From NCBI RefSeq assembly GCF_007997305.1, contig NZ_VORZ01000001.1:1488001-1552000 (forward strand): a stretch of 64,000 bases of DNA, read 5' to 3'. The notes under the pieces are model-generated. The model made no database searches. It was not told the origin of the DNA and saw nothing but the letters and a program-made list of their open reading frames with translations. The number at the start of each line of letters is the position of its first letter. Position 1 is the first letter of the stretch. Positions 37,645-48,079 of this stretch are shown piece after piece. This stretch comes from Psychrobacter frigidicola (GTDB lineage: Bacteria; Pseudomonadota; Gammaproteobacteria; Pseudomonadales; Moraxellaceae). A program made the position numbers and the translations under genes.

Positions 37645-38469
37645 TTACTGCGTTCCTGACCCTGATAGCCCTGACAATAGTGGCTGGCGCACGCTGACTA
37701 CTGGCGTATCTTGCGGCGCTTGACCTTTGTATTCTGGCATAGTTTCTAACAAACGCTGAGTTAAGCTGACATCAAGCATGTTATCGCCATCAAGATATAA
37801 ATCACCTAAACGCTTATCTTGATTGTTTAGCAAGTTAACATGTAGCAAGTTTTTATTATTTTTTTGCTCAACACTTAGTTGCGCGCGCAGCGGCGGCATG
37901 GTGAGATAGAATGTTTTACCGCCACTAGGATAACCCACCTCACCGCCAACCCATGTCAACTGCCCGTCTGCTTGACTAAAACCCTTAGCTACTGAGCCTG
38001 AGCCTGAGCCTGTTCGACGTTGCAACGATACCGCATTCACCTGAATAGGCGTATTAGGTAATTGCCAATCGACCACACTGGTCAGCGTTTCCGGCGCAAT
38101 TTTACCACTCATCTCATTAATCTGCCATGACCCACGACCCCATTTCACTTGCCCATCAAGACGCGTCTGTCCACTACTCACCTCTACATTTGCGCCAATC
38201 TTGCCTAGCAACAACTGCCAAGGTTGCCATGACCATGTCGCTACCCCAGTCAGCGGTGTTGCGGACAGAGGTAGCTGCCAAATCGCTGAGCCTTGCCACA
38301 AGTTACCAGACACATGCTGAACATAAGGCGAGTTTGGGGCAAATTTTTCCAATACCCACGCTGCTGGCATCTGTAATAAAGCAGATAGCGCAAACAAAAC
38401 TAATCCAACCAGCCACCACAGCTTACGAGGGCGATTATTAGACGATGACGACGCGTGAGCCACAGGCAA
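37645..38469 (-). CDS. gspN: Type II secretion system protein GspN
   Basis: The 274-residue protein has one N-terminal membrane helix (LWWLVGLVLFALSALLQMP) and a large beta-rich periplasmic domain with LWQGSAIW and a Gly-rich end, as in the T2SSN family. GspN is an accessory component present in a subset of type II systems. The start appears to be TTG (38469) or GTG two codons on; no ATG is available nearby. Placement of gspN first, before gspC and gspD, is the arrangement known from Acinetobacter relatives. The remaining gsp genes are not in the window. Confidence 0.9.
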   Translation of the reverse strand: MPVAHASSSSNNRPRKLWWLVGLVLFALSALLQMPAAWVLEKFAPNSPYVQHVSGNLWQGSAIWQLPLSATPLTGVATWSWQPWQLLLGKIGANVEVSSGQTRLDGQVKWGRGSWQINEMSGKIAPETLTSVVDWQLPNTPIQVNAVSLQRRTGSGSGSVAKGFSQADGQLTWVGGEVGYPSGGKTFYLTMPPLRAQLSVEQKNNKNLLHVNLLNNQDKRLGDLYLDGDNMLDVSLTQRLLETMPEYKGQAPQDTPVVSVRQPLLSGLSGSGTQ

Positions 38470-38684
38470 ATTACTCTTATAACCAATAAAAATGCCATTA
38501 TCATAACAAACAATCGCCTAAAGATGGCAGTAAAAAAGCCAGCATCCTCGAAAAGATACTGACTCTTGTTTTTTCAAAAACTTACTTATTGTTTCACTTA
38601 TTTAAAGAGCAAGTGAACGCATAATTATCTACTTAGATTTATACTTAAGACACTAAGATATAAGCTTAAATATAACGCTTGTAC

Positions 38685-39008
38685 TTATACCGCAAAGTCT
38701 TCAATATCTTGACCAGCAGCTAGCGCAGCGACCAACCATGTTGGCTTACGACCGCGGCCAGTCCACGTATCATTACTATCTTCAGTATTACGATACTTAA
38801 TATTGCGTTTCTTCTCTAAGCTTTCACCTGCTTTTAAAATCTCTTCAATCGTACTGCCGCTAGCTTTAGCAATTTTTTCAAATTGAATATAAGCGTCGTG
38901 CAAGCCTTGATGCTGTTTTTTGGTAATCAATTGCTGTGCATTTTCTGTAATAGCGCGTAGCTCATCTACATTCAAATTGTCTAAATTAATGGTATTACTG
39001 TTGTTCAT
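38685..39008 (-). CDS. H-NS family DNA-binding protein
   Basis: From the ATG at 39008 the protein has 107 residues. The N-terminal half is a coiled coil for oligomerisation (LNVDELRAITENAQQLIT). The C-terminus contains the H-NS AT-hook-like motif DTWTGRGRKPTWL, with the TGRGRKP core that reads AT-rich minor grooves. H-NS-type proteins silence horizontally acquired DNA. A frame extension to 39050 is less likely. The upstream DNA is exceptionally AT-rich, compatible with autoregulation. Confidence 0.93.
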   Translation of the reverse strand: MNNSNTINLDNLNVDELRAITENAQQLITKKQHQGLHDAYIQFEKIAKASGSTIEEILKAGESLEKKRNIKYRNTEDSNDTWTGRGRKPTWLVAALAAGQDIEDFAV

Positions 39009-39469
39009 AATAGTCTCAGTTCTAATGCAATTTATATATAATTCATCCATTTAATAATCACTAGTATTGTATTAACAAAATATAAATAGTAGTGATTATA
39101 AGAACGGTAGATTAACACAACTACTTATAATATTAAATACAAAGCTTTAAAGTATTTAATAACTTTCATTATATTTATAAATTGAATATTTTTCATTTAT
39201 TTTTTATTAGAATTATTTTAATTTAATGTACTGTGATAAACACTTTATTAGTAAACACAATTTTACTAATAAAATCGTCTGTAGTAATAGTTTTTTAACA
39301 ATGAAAACCTTATTAAAAAACTAGAGTAGTTATTTGTATAAGTTTTACGGTACTACTCCATTATGAGTAATAACAATCTCAAAACTTAATGCAAAGAACC
39401 CTTACTTTAGTAAGGGTTCTTATCAATAAACTATAGGTTTATAAATACAATATCTTGTTATTGTATAAA
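39009..39469. other. AT-rich intergenic region between ssb and the H-NS gene
   Basis: About 380 bp of mostly A and T with short inverted repeats, such as TTTATTAGTAAAC and its near complement around 39240-39275, but no coding-like frame. It ends in the ssb terminator. Confidence 0.6.
39393..39424 (-). terminator. Terminator downstream of ssb
   Basis: AGAACCCTTA-CTTTAG-TAAGGGTTCT, a perfect 10-bp stem located about 50 bp past the ssb stop. The U-tract on the minus strand is short. Confidence 0.75.
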
Positions 39470-40129
39470 TTAGAACGGAATGTCATCATCAACTGGACCA
39501 TCTGGCATAGCAGTTGGCTTCGGCTGAGCAGGCGCTTGTGTTGGCTTATTAAATTGATTGGCCTGATTGGGAGCGCTTGACTGGTTATTAAAACTGTTTT
39601 GGACACCCCCTTGCATACCTTGGTTTGACGCCCCGCCCCCTTGGTTATAGCCGCCTTGTTGATTGTTTGACTGTTGGCCACCACCAAAGTTATTTTGACC
39701 GCCTTGGTTACCTTGGTTTTGATTACCATAGCCTTGTTGACCACCTGTATTTTGGTTATTGCCTTGGTTGCCAAAGCCACCATCTTGTCCGCCACTCGCA
39801 CCATCTAGCATTTGCATCTGTGAAGCTTTGATATCAGTAGCATAGCGATCGCTACCGTCTTGAGCTTGGTACTTACGAGTTTGCAGACTGCCTTCGATAT
39901 AGACTTTACTGCCTTTACGCAAATACTGCGCAGCAATTTCACCCAAGCGGTTGTATAAGGCAATACGATGCCATTCTGTTGCTTCTCTTTTTTCACCGCT
40001 TTGCTTGTCTGTCCATTGCTCAGAGGTTGCAACTGAGATATTGGTTACGCTACCGCCGTTACTAAATTGGCGCGTTTCAGGGTCTGCACCGAGGTTACCG
40101 ATAATGATGACTTTATTAACACCGCGCAT
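39470..40129 (-). CDS. ssb: Single-stranded DNA-binding protein
   Basis: The N-terminal OB fold ([18 protein letters not shown], then [17 protein letters not shown] and [12 protein letters not shown]) covers residues 1-110. A long Gly/Gln/Asn-rich linker with repeated GNQ and GGQ units follows, then the acidic tip PVDDDIPF that docks replication and repair enzymes. At 219 residues it is longer than E. coli SSB (178) because of the linker. AAGGA precedes the ATG. It is an independent unit with its own terminator. Confidence 0.97.
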   Translation of the reverse strand: MRGVNKVIIIGNLGADPETRQFSNGGSVTNISVATSEQWTDKQSGEKREATEWHRIALYNRLGEIAAQYLRKGSKVYIEGSLQTRKYQAQDGSDRYATDIKASQMQMLDGASGGQDGGFGNQGNNQNTGGQQGYGNQNQGNQGGQNNFGGGQQSNNQQGGYNQGGGASNQGMQGGVQNSFNNQSSAPNQANQFNKPTQAPAQPKPTAMPDGPVDDDIPF

Positions 40130-40380
40130 AATACCGTCCTTTTTTAATGAATGACTCTATAAATTTATAAGTTTAATTATGACTGACTTTATCAAAAAGT
40201 TAATGATTTTTTAATAAAACTAACTGATGTATCATTAATATGATTTCACTTTAACCAATTTTTTCTTAAATATCCAGTAGGTGATTTGCTGCATACGACA
40301 GCTAATGTCGTGATATATTACTCTGTTTAACCTTATGCCGTTCTAAATAAACAACATGCTATTTTAGTTAGTCTACCAGC

Positions 40381-40953
40381 TTACTTACGATGCAAGCTTA
40401 AAGTCACGCTACCCAACTCAACACCATATTTTGTCATTACGGAACGATTGAGCATAACGTCTTTGTTGATTAAATACATCCAATCATCGAAGTTTACTTT
40501 ATAAATTTTATCATCAACGGGCAGCTCTAATAAATACTGCCAATGCAAAGTATTACCAACCACCTCACCCGTCGCCTCACCGATAACGTCGCCCGCTACC
40601 CCTTTCCATTGCCCATCCGCTTGCTGAGTCAGCCGCCATATACGCTGTGACTTTGTTCCATCCGCCCAAGAAAATTTCTCATCTAAAACGATGACATTAT
40701 CACCTTCATGAGTCGCATCAATATCGACATAAAATCTTTTTTTGACTTCGCCATTGCGCCCTTGAAACATTCCCCAGCCCTCAATCTGACCTGAGAAAAA
40801 CTGCTGCATATCGAGCGTTGGCGTTGTATCTTGATAAGCCTGAATATTTTGGGTAGCACAACCAGAGGCCAATAACGTTATTGACAAGCCACAGCCTATG
40901 CCAAGCTTAGCAAGCGTTTTAGTCATACTGGATAACCTATTAAATTTACTCAT
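40381..40953 (-). CDS. DUF3833 family lipoprotein
   Basis: The signal peptide ends in the lipobox LASGC. The mature part matches DUF3833: FFSGQIEGWGMFQGRNGEVKKRF, then GKVAGDVIGEATGEV-like strands, HWQYLLELPVDD and DDWMYLINKDVMLNRS. This family resembles lipocalin-like barrels in Gram-negative envelopes; the function is unknown. AAGGA precedes the ATG. The next gene in the same direction upstream encodes an MFS transporter, 76 bp away, so cotranscription is possible. Confidence 0.85.
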   Translation of the reverse strand: MSKFNRLSSMTKTLAKLGIGCGLSITLLASGCATQNIQAYQDTTPTLDMQQFFSGQIEGWGMFQGRNGEVKKRFYVDIDATHEGDNVIVLDEKFSWADGTKSQRIWRLTQQADGQWKGVAGDVIGEATGEVVGNTLHWQYLLELPVDDKIYKVNFDDWMYLINKDVMLNRSVMTKYGVELGSVTLSLHRK

Positions 40954-41029
40954 CTTAATTCCTTTTTAGATAGAGAATGGAGGTTATTATGTTACTCGAT
41001 AGCTGCTACTGTTTTAGTGTATATTTTTC

Positions 41030-42394
41030 TTAAATATCTAGGGGGCTTTGTACAAGACGCGACAGTTCTTGTCGTGCATTATCGGTCAGTTGGGTTTTGT
41101 CTAATTTTAAATAAGCAACTTGTTCTTTTGCCATGACTACCAGTTCATCGACACCATTAATCGCCAACATTTGACTCGCCCAGTCTTGAATATCGATATT
41201 TTTCGGTATCGTGACGGTGGTACTTGATAGATATGGTGGATCGGCAATCGGGATAATAAGTAATAAAGATGCCGCCATTATAATAGCCAATAAGCCCCAC
41301 GCTAATAAGTTAGGCTGATTAAGCAACAAGCCACCCATCGCTCCGCCAACAAACGCGCCAAAGAATTGACTGGATGAATTCAAACCCATCGCTGTCGCCT
41401 TATTAGAGACGGGTGCGCGTTTGGATATCCAAGAAGGAATAGTCGCCTCTAGTAAGTTAAAGCCCATAAAATATAGCAATAAGCCTAAGATAATACCAAT
41501 GCCGACCTGACTGCCAAGCGCAAGTATCACTAAGGAAGCCGTCATTAAGCCAATAGCCCCTAAGAATACTTGGCGCATTTTGCGTTTCTTTTCGGCAATA
41601 ATAATAAAGGGGATTGCTACGGCAAAACCAATAAATAATAGTGGCAGATAGACCAAACCTTGCTGGCGAACGGTTAAGCCCATGACCTCTGAGAGTTGAT
41701 GCGGTAAAATTACGAATATTGCGGTCATGGTTAGATGTAGCGCAAAGATACCAATATGTAATCGATTTAAATCACCAATTTTGAGGACGTCAGACAACTG
41801 CTGACCAATCGATTTACTATCTAAATTGTGCTTGAGAACGCGCATAGGCGATGGGACGACCAACAGCAATAACATGGCCAAAAAGGCAAAGCCTGCGGTC
41901 AACCAAAACAGTCCTGAAATACCAAGCGAGCCGACCAATAAAGGCCCAAACGCAAACGCCAACATAATGGACGTCGCAATGGTTAATCCCATCGTCGCCA
42001 TCGCTTTAGTACGCATCTCCTCACGGGTGACATCAGCTAGGAGCGCCATGAGCACCGCAGAGACCGCGCCACTACCCGCCAGCGCACGACCAATAATCAC
42101 CTCATAAATATCAGTAGCATTGGCGGCAATAATACCGCCTATCGCAAACAATATCAGCCCAAGCATGATAATAGGCTTTCGTGGGAATTTATCCGCAGCA
42201 AGACTCATCGGTATCTGAAAAATAGCTTGCCCAAGCCCATAAACCCCGACGGCTAAACCAATCAAAAATGGCGTTGCATGGGCATAGTCGTTACCATACA
42301 CAGAAAATACCGGCACAATCATAAATAGGCCAATCATTCGCAAGGCAAAAATGCCGCCGACCCCTAAAATTGCCCGTTTTTCTACGCTATTCAT
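41030..42394 (-). CDS. YajR-like MFS transporter with C-terminal ferredoxin-like domain
   Basis: The 454-residue protein has 12 membrane helices and the MFS motif A (LAADKFPRKP) after helix 2, plus a motif C-like stretch in helix 5. A cytoplasmic domain of about 65 residues at the C-terminus (IQDWASQMLAINGVDELVVM) fits the YAM domain found in E. coli YajR. YajR is a proton-driven exporter with unclear substrates. GAGG precedes the ATG. It diverges from uvrA across a 750-bp gap. Confidence 0.88.
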   Translation of the reverse strand: MNSVEKRAILGVGGIFALRMIGLFMIVPVFSVYGNDYAHATPFLIGLAVGVYGLGQAIFQIPMSLAADKFPRKPIIMLGLILFAIGGIIAANATDIYEVIIGRALAGSGAVSAVLMALLADVTREEMRTKAMATMGLTIATSIMLAFAFGPLLVGSLGISGLFWLTAGFAFLAMLLLLVVPSPMRVLKHNLDSKSIGQQLSDVLKIGDLNRLHIGIFALHLTMTAIFVILPHQLSEVMGLTVRQQGLVYLPLLFIGFAVAIPFIIIAEKKRKMRQVFLGAIGLMTASLVILALGSQVGIGIILGLLLYFMGFNLLEATIPSWISKRAPVSNKATAMGLNSSSQFFGAFVGGAMGGLLLNQPNLLAWGLLAIIMAASLLLIIPIADPPYLSSTTVTIPKNIDIQDWASQMLAINGVDELVVMAKEQVAYLKLDKTQLTDNARQELSRLVQSPLDI

Positions 42395-43143
42395 ACGTGC
42401 CTCACTGGTTTATCATTTAGCGACTCAGGTGCTGTATCTTAGTTACGATACAGCCTTACACTATAAAATCGAGCTATAGCTATTATAGCATCGACATATC
42501 TTCATATATTTATTGGTCAACATGGTTATTAATCAAGGCTATCTAACCTATTAATAAGACTATTTTTAATAGTCTTATTAAGCGATAGTCTTATTAAGCG
42601 ATAGTCATGATACTAGATAGTCATGATACTAATCGCCATCTTTATTAGGCTGGCTTAGAAATCAAGCCCCACAGTATAAAACATTAGGCACTCAGTTGCC
42701 GATACTTTTATATCCTTAGCCCCCCTACATTAACCTCAATATTTAGCTAATAATTTTGTTACCAAGTGCATCCTATACTTACTTATACCTTGAATAATAC
42801 GCCCAGCATGACAATAAAGTAGAACAGCCCAGAGAATATCAAGCTTTAACTATTTTATTTATATAAAAACATTATTCAAACTTATAACAATAACCCATAC
42901 TTTTTCAACGTTAAAGCGAGCCTATTTAAAGACAGCTATTTGAAACACAACTTCTACTTTTTAAACGAACTATTCACTTAGTTTAAATGAATACATTAGA
43001 ATATGATTATCCTTAATTCATCAAAACCTACTTACTTTTACCTCTATTCATTTAATTAACCTTTTTTGATATTTTTAATCAGCATTCTGTAAGTCTTATG
43101 CTTGTTTTAATAACCCTTTTAGCAAATAGGAAACCTGTAACCG
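42395..43143. other. Long intergenic region upstream of uvrA
   Basis: The 749 bp hold a hairpin and a 16-bp tandem repeat array near the MFS gene, then AT-rich DNA without a coding-like frame. No LexA-type box (CTG-N10-CAG) was seen before uvrA. The uvrA leader has AGGAAAC about 12 bp before the ATG. Confidence 0.55.
42553..42632. repeat. Hairpin followed by four 16-bp tandem repeats
   Basis: AATAAGACTA/TAGTCTTATT form a perfect 10-bp hairpin (42553-42579). Its right arm is part of the first of four direct 16-bp units: two copies of ATAGTCTTATTAAGCG (42569-42600) and two of ATAGTCATGATACTAG or its A-ending variant (42601-42632). All share the first six bases ATAGTC. Confidence 0.85.
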
Positions 43144-46038
43144 ATGGCACATGACCACATCGCAATACGCGGCGCACGCACCCATAATCTAAAAAACATT
43201 GACTTAGACATTCCACGCGATAAATTCGTGGTAATTACTGGCCTCTCAGGTTCAGGTAAATCCTCTTTAGCATTTGATACACTTTATGCTGAAGGTCAAC
43301 GTCGTTATGTCGAGAGTTTATCGGCCTATGCCCGTCAGTTTTTATCACAAATGGAAAAGCCAGAAGTTGATAGTATTGAAGGACTGTCACCGGCAATTGC
43401 TATTGAGCAAAAATCAACCAACCATAACCCGCGCTCAACGGTAGGTACGATTACCGAGATTTATGACTATTTACGCCTATTATATGCGCGTATCGGTACG
43501 CCCTATTGTCCAGAGCATGGCGAGCCGATGGTTGCCCAGACCGTCACTGAGATGGTTGATCAGGTCATGGCGCTGCCAGATGACAGCAAAATGATGATCT
43601 TAGCACCGGTGATTCGTGACCGTAAAGGTGAGCATACGGTATTGCTTGAGCAACTGGTCGGACAAGGTTTTGTGCGTGTGCGGGTCGATGGTCATGTCTA
43701 TGATATGGACGAGCTACCAGCGCTTGAAAAAACCAAAAAGCATACGATTGAAGTTGTCGTCGATCGCTTTAAAGTGCGTGATGACTTAGGTAATCGGGTG
43801 GCCGAAAGTTTGGAGACAGCGCTACGTTTGGGTCAAGGTTTGGTCATCTTGCATTATATGGATGGCAATCCAAAAGCTGATGGCAGCGACAATCAATTGA
43901 TGTCGGCAAAACACAGCTGCCCCGTTTGTGATCGTGCCGTGTCTGAACTTGAACCGCGCATGTTTAGTTTTAACAATCCATATGGCGCCTGTCCAGCTTG
44001 TGATGGCTTAGGCAAACGTCAATATTTCTCAGCTGAGAAGCTGATTACCAATCATGAGAAGAGCCTGAATCAAGGGGCGATTAATGGTTGGGATAAGCGC
44101 CATGCTTATTACTTTGGCCTACTATCTACGGTCTGTAATCATTTTGGCATTGATATGGATGCCCCGTGGCAAACGTTGTCAAAAGAGCAGCAAGACCTGA
44201 TCATGCAAGGCTCAGGAAAAGAAAAGCTAACCTTTAACTTTACCGATGAGCGCGGTCGCAAAACCAATAAGACCATTCCTTTTGAAGGGGTGTTGCCTTA
44301 TCTTGAGCGCCGTTATGCCAAAACCCAAAGCAACCTAGTGCGTGATGAGTTGGCAAAATATCTAGCCGATACCACTTGTAACGTCTGCGATGGCGCGCGT
44401 CTTAATGAGATTTCACGCAACGTGCGCGTTGACGACCAAACGATTGCTGAAATCGTTACATTGTCTATCGGTGATGCGGCTGACTACTATAAGACCCTTA
44501 AAATTGGCGGTCATAAAGGGGAAGTCGCTGAAAAAATCTTTAAAGAGATTAATGAGCGTCTGAACTTTTTAGTCAGTGTCGGACTGGATTATCTATCACT
44601 TGCCCGTTCCGCTGAAACGTTATCAGGCGGTGAAGCCCAGCGTATCCGTCTTGCCAGCCAAATCGGTGCGGGTCTGATGGGTGTGATGTATGTGCTTGAT
44701 GAGCCGTCAATCGGTCTGCATCAGCGTGATAATGATCGCTTGCTGAAAACTTTGATGCGCTTGCGTGATTTGGGCAATACCGTATTGGTGGTTGAGCATG
44801 ACGAAGATGCCATTCGCCACGCTGATCATGTGATTGATATCGGGGTCGGCGCGGGTGTTCATGGCGGTCATGTTATCGCGCAAGGAACCGTCGATGACAT
44901 TATGGCGTCTGAGGAATCCCTCACCGGTCAGTATATGTCTGGCAAGCTGAAAATCGAGATTCCTAAAATTCGTCATCAAGCAAAAATGATTGATGTTGAA
45001 GTTTCAGGTAAAGCCAAGCCCAAAAAAGTACCGATGACCATTGAGCTAAAGGGAGCTATCGGCAATAACTTACAAAACGTTGATTTGACGATACCTGTTG
45101 GCATCATGACTTGTGTTACTGGGGTGTCGGGTTCAGGTAAGTCGACCTTGATTAACCGTACTTTAATGCCATTAGCCGCCACCCAGCTCAACAATGCCTC
45201 AACCCTTATTGCGGATAAATTTGAAAGTATCAGTGGTCTTGAGCACTTAGATAAAATGGTCGATATTGACCAAAGCCCAATCGGTCGTACACCGCGCTCA
45301 AATCCAGCAACTTATACCGGTGTCTTTACCCCAGTGCGGGAGATGTTCGCCCAGACTGAAGATGCGCGCGCCCGTGGTTATAAGCCCGGCCGCTTCAGCT
45401 TCAACGTTAAAGGTGGACGCTGTGAGACCTGCCAAGGTGACGGTCTCATTAAAGTTGAGATGCACTTTTTGCCAGATATGTATGTACCCTGCGACAGCTG
45501 TGATGGCAAACGCTATAACCGTGAGACTTTAGAGATTCGTTATAAAGGCAAAAATATCGCCGATGTGCTCGATATGACGGTTGAAGATGCGACTGAGTTT
45601 TTTGCCCCCATTCCCGCTATTCATCGCCGCTTAGAAGCTTTAATGGAAGTTGGCCTCAGTTATATTCGTCTTGGTCAATCAGCGCCAACGCTATCTGGCG
45701 GTGAAGCGCAACGGGTCAAGCTAGCGCGTGAGCTGGCCAAGCGTGATACCGGACAGACGCTCTATATATTGGATGAGCCCACCACAGGTTTGCATTTCCA
45801 TGATATCGCCAAGCTGCTCAATATCCTTCATGCGCTGCGTGACAAAGGCAATACTATCATCGTGATTGAACACAATTTAGACGTCATTAAAACCGCGGAT
45901 TGGGTGATTGATTTGGGCCCTGAAGGTGGTAAAGGGGGTGGTCTGATTATCGCTGAAGGCACACCGGAAGAAGTAGCGGAAGTTAAAGGCTCGCATACTG
46001 CTGAGTTCTTAAAGCCGATGTTGCAGCAAGCAAGCTGA
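43144..46038 (+). CDS. uvrA: Excinuclease ABC subunit UvrA
   Basis: This 964-residue protein recognises DNA damage with UvrB in nucleotide excision repair. It has two ABC ATPase halves: Walker [11 protein letters not shown] near residue 35 and [10 protein letters not shown] near 660, signatures [12 protein letters not shown] and [12 protein letters not shown], and Walker [10 protein letters not shown] and LDEPTTGL. The zinc-binding Cys pairs ([14 protein letters not shown] and [14 protein letters not shown]) are intact. It is about 20 residues longer than the E. coli protein. It is monocistronic and ends at a terminator. Confidence 0.99.
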   Translation: MAHDHIAIRGARTHNLKNIDLDIPRDKFVVITGLSGSGKSSLAFDTLYAEGQRRYVESLSAYARQFLSQMEKPEVDSIEGLSPAIAIEQKSTNHNPRSTVGTITEIYDYLRLLYARIGTPYCPEHGEPMVAQTVTEMVDQVMALPDDSKMMILAPVIRDRKGEHTVLLEQLVGQGFVRVRVDGHVYDMDELPALEKTKKHTIEVVVDRFKVRDDLGNRVAESLETALRLGQGLVILHYMDGNPKADGSDNQLMSAKHSCPVCDRAVSELEPRMFSFNNPYGACPACDGLGKRQYFSAEKLITNHEKSLNQGAINGWDKRHAYYFGLLSTVCNHFGIDMDAPWQTLSKEQQDLIMQGSGKEKLTFNFTDERGRKTNKTIPFEGVLPYLERRYAKTQSNLVRDELAKYLADTTCNVCDGARLNEISRNVRVDDQTIAEIVTLSIGDAADYYKTLKIGGHKGEVAEKIFKEINERLNFLVSVGLDYLSLARSAETLSGGEAQRIRLASQIGAGLMGVMYVLDEPSIGLHQRDNDRLLKTLMRLRDLGNTVLVVEHDEDAIRHADHVIDIGVGAGVHGGHVIAQGTVDDIMASEESLTGQYMSGKLKIEIPKIRHQAKMIDVEVSGKAKPKKVPMTIELKGAIGNNLQNVDLTIPVGIMTCVTGVSGSGKSTLINRTLMPLAATQLNNASTLIADKFESISGLEHLDKMVDIDQSPIGRTPRSNPATYTGVFTPVREMFAQTEDARARGYKPGRFSFNVKGGRCETCQGDGLIKVEMHFLPDMYVPCDSCDGKRYNRETLEIRYKGKNIADVLDMTVEDATEFFAPIPAIHRRLEALMEVGLSYIRLGQSAPTLSGGEAQRVKLARELAKRDTGQTLYILDEPTTGLHFHDIAKLLNILHALRDKGNTIIVIEHNLDVIKTADWVIDLGPEGGKGGGLIIAEGTPEEVAEVKGSHTAEFLKPMLQQAS

Positions 46039-46058
46039 TAAATACTCTTAGATAGTTA

Positions 46059-46093
46059 CGAAAAGGTTATTCTTAAGGGAATAACCTTTTTTT
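46059..46093 (+). terminator. Rho-independent terminator of uvrA
   Basis: AAAGGTTATTC-TTAAGG-GAATAACCTTT followed by a T-run, about 25 bp after the stop. It may also end transcription of the convergent AbiH gene. Confidence 0.9.
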
Positions 46094-46153
46094 GTAGTAA
46101 TCCCCACTTCCAAAAGTAAAATCCTAGATTTAAACCAAGCTTATGAATAGATT

Positions 46154-47512
46154 CTAAACATCTGAAAAAATTGATTTTTTATTTTCTTGACCAAAGAGTT
46201 TTCGTGGTTTTTTTTCACTTCGTTTACTGAGTTTATCCTCATAACATTCTTCTGTATTTAGCCGATAAACATCAGGACTTTCTACGAACTCCAACCAACC
46301 TTCCTTCATCCACCTTTCGATCACATCTTTACCCATTATTGAAATTAAATTAGCAAGTTGTGCATGTGGAGAACTAAAATAATAAATAATTAAATTTATA
46401 GAAGGATTTGGACCTTGGTTAAAACTAAATATTTCTTTAATATAATCACTATCAGAAGAATCTAAGGAATGCCCCCATATGTATATTTCAATTATTTCAT
46501 TCGAACCAAGAGTACTAGTTTCAAACTTTTCTTTCTCCAAACCAGTTAGATCAGGATTGCCTCTTAAGAACTGATAGTCTGTATTATTAACCAGTTTTTG
46601 ATAGTACTTTACAAACCCATAGGCTTTTTCTTCTACTAGCAGTTTATTTTCTAAGGCAGATATACCTAAAACTATTGTATTAGTGTTATTAACTCCAGTC
46701 TTTCCATGTAAAAACTGTATATGGGCATGATTATAGATTCTTTCCACAGTAGAAGAATAATTGAAACTATAGATAGTACATTCATCTTTTGATAAAGCTT
46801 TAGGTACAACTAATGTTTTCCTAGGGTTAAAGGTATCAATGTACTCAATATATATAGAAAATATTTCAATAAAATTGTTCCAGTGCTTAATTAGATTTAA
46901 AAACACTTTATTCGTATCTAAATAGACAGCACGTCCATGATAATATTTAATAAACTCTCTGTTTAAGATGAAATGCCTTCTGTCAACTTGATTTTTCTCG
47001 ATAATCTCAAACTGCCATAATATTTTGACAATAGCAGGATGTTTTCTGAACATTTTTTCTGTAATTAGCTTTGCCTGTATGCTTGCTACTTTCCTGTCTT
47101 CTGCTATGAGAAAGTGCTGAGCATCTCTTTCAATCTCATCCACTAAACTACATATTGAATTAAGAGCATTTTTAATTTCATTCTCAAAATCTATCCACGT
47201 ATCTATTCCGCTATCAATTTGACTTTTAAAAAACTGAAACCAGCCATTATCGATTAACTTGTCTCTCAAGTTATCTACTTTTTCTGCTGTCATTTCTATT
47301 TCTTCTGTCTTATATAGTTCCTTACATTTAGTGAGAATAAAGTCTTCGTTATCTAAAAGATCTTTGTACAAATGCTCAAATGCTAATGAGGTATCTGATG
47401 TAGCTTCTTCTACCACTCTCATTGCATGGATAAAGTGTTCATATTTTGTTGGCAAGAAATGTGCTAGGTCGAAACCATTACCAATTATCAGTATTCTTTC
47501 TCTTACAGTCAT
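46154..47512 (-). CDS. AbiH-type abortive infection protein
   Basis: The ATG at 47512 has an excellent AGAGGAAG site; a frame extension to 47581 is unlikely. The 452-residue protein begins ILIIGNGFDLAHFLPTKYEHF, the defining motif of bacteriophage AbiH family proteins, with a predicted nucleotide-binding Rossmann-like glycine loop. Further family blocks are YSFNYSSTVERIY and IYIWGHSLDSSD near residue 370. In Lactococcus AbiH gives resistance to phage by abortive infection; the mechanism is unknown. The gene is strongly AT-rich compared with uvrA next to it, suggesting horizontal transfer. It sits alone, with no antitoxin-like partner in sight. Confidence 0.88.
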   Translation of the reverse strand: MTVRERILIIGNGFDLAHFLPTKYEHFIHAMRVVEEATSDTSLAFEHLYKDLLDNEDFILTKCKELYKTEEIEMTAEKVDNLRDKLIDNGWFQFFKSQIDSGIDTWIDFENEIKNALNSICSLVDEIERDAQHFLIAEDRKVASIQAKLITEKMFRKHPAIVKILWQFEIIEKNQVDRRHFILNREFIKYYHGRAVYLDTNKVFLNLIKHWNNFIEIFSIYIEYIDTFNPRKTLVVPKALSKDECTIYSFNYSSTVERIYNHAHIQFLHGKTGVNNTNTIVLGISALENKLLVEEKAYGFVKYYQKLVNNTDYQFLRGNPDLTGLEKEKFETSTLGSNEIIEIYIWGHSLDSSDSDYIKEIFSFNQGPNPSINLIIYYFSSPHAQLANLISIMGKDVIERWMKEGWLEFVESPDVYRLNTEECYEDKLSKRSEKKPRKLFGQENKKSIFSDV

Positions 47513-47677
47513 GAACTTCCTCTTTAGCAAACCTACACTAGACAGTTTATCTAGCGATAAATTAAATAATTTTTTAATCATTTTATATTTTTAGTGTTGT
47601 AACTCAATCTGTATTTTTTAACTAATGATACTACTCTAAAAATAATGGCTAGCAATAGATAAAATATTTCGTTTTTG

Positions 47678-47959
47678 CTAAATAAACTCCCGCACCACAT
47701 TCATCACCCGACCATCTACCGTACGCTCTATTTTGTCCTCGATTTGACTGCACTGTGATTCGACCTCACGCTTAGACAGCCCTACTACAACGAACGTCCA
47801 TTCACTAGCATCATGCCGATCACGTTCCCCACTTTCACATACCGCAACGCTTGGATTATTGCCAAAGCGTGCATGTAAGCCGCCCATGCGTCCGCGCTTT
47901 TCTTTTAACGAGCCACATCCAGGCAGAGAAAAACTCAGAGTGAGGATGACGATATGCAT
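47678..47959 (-). CDS. DUF503 family protein (YlxP-like)
   Basis: The 93-residue protein matches the small DUF503 family: an N-terminal beta strand MHIVILTLSFSLPGCGSLKEKRG, then VAVCESGERDRHDASEWTFVVVG and an amphipathic C-terminal helix. YlxP proteins are ferredoxin-like and often encoded near ribosome maturation genes; the function is not known. AAGGAGC precedes the ATG. It follows the AbiH gene region in the same direction but is upstream of it by about 165 bp. Confidence 0.85.
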   Translation of the reverse strand: MHIVILTLSFSLPGCGSLKEKRGRMGGLHARFGNNPSVAVCESGERDRHDASEWTFVVVGLSKREVESQCSQIEDKIERTVDGRVMNVVREFI

Positions 47960-48079
47960 TTTATGCTCCTTGCTAAAATATCCGCTTGTTTAGATTCGCT
48001 TGAATTTTCAAGCCACTTACAGACAGCGCAATCGGGTTACTGCTATGATGCTAATAACAACGACCGCTGAGAGATAACC

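Noticed and set aside
38525..38570. Possible terminator after the H-NS gene
   Set aside because: The stem has two mismatches and a weak loop; I could not support it as a terminator.
42553..42632. CRISPR array
   Set aside because: The 16-bp units are directly adjacent without spacers and there is no cas gene.
43020..43143. A LexA-type SOS box before uvrA
   Set aside because: No CTG-N10-CAG palindrome is present; the Moraxellaceae are also known to lack a standard LexA.
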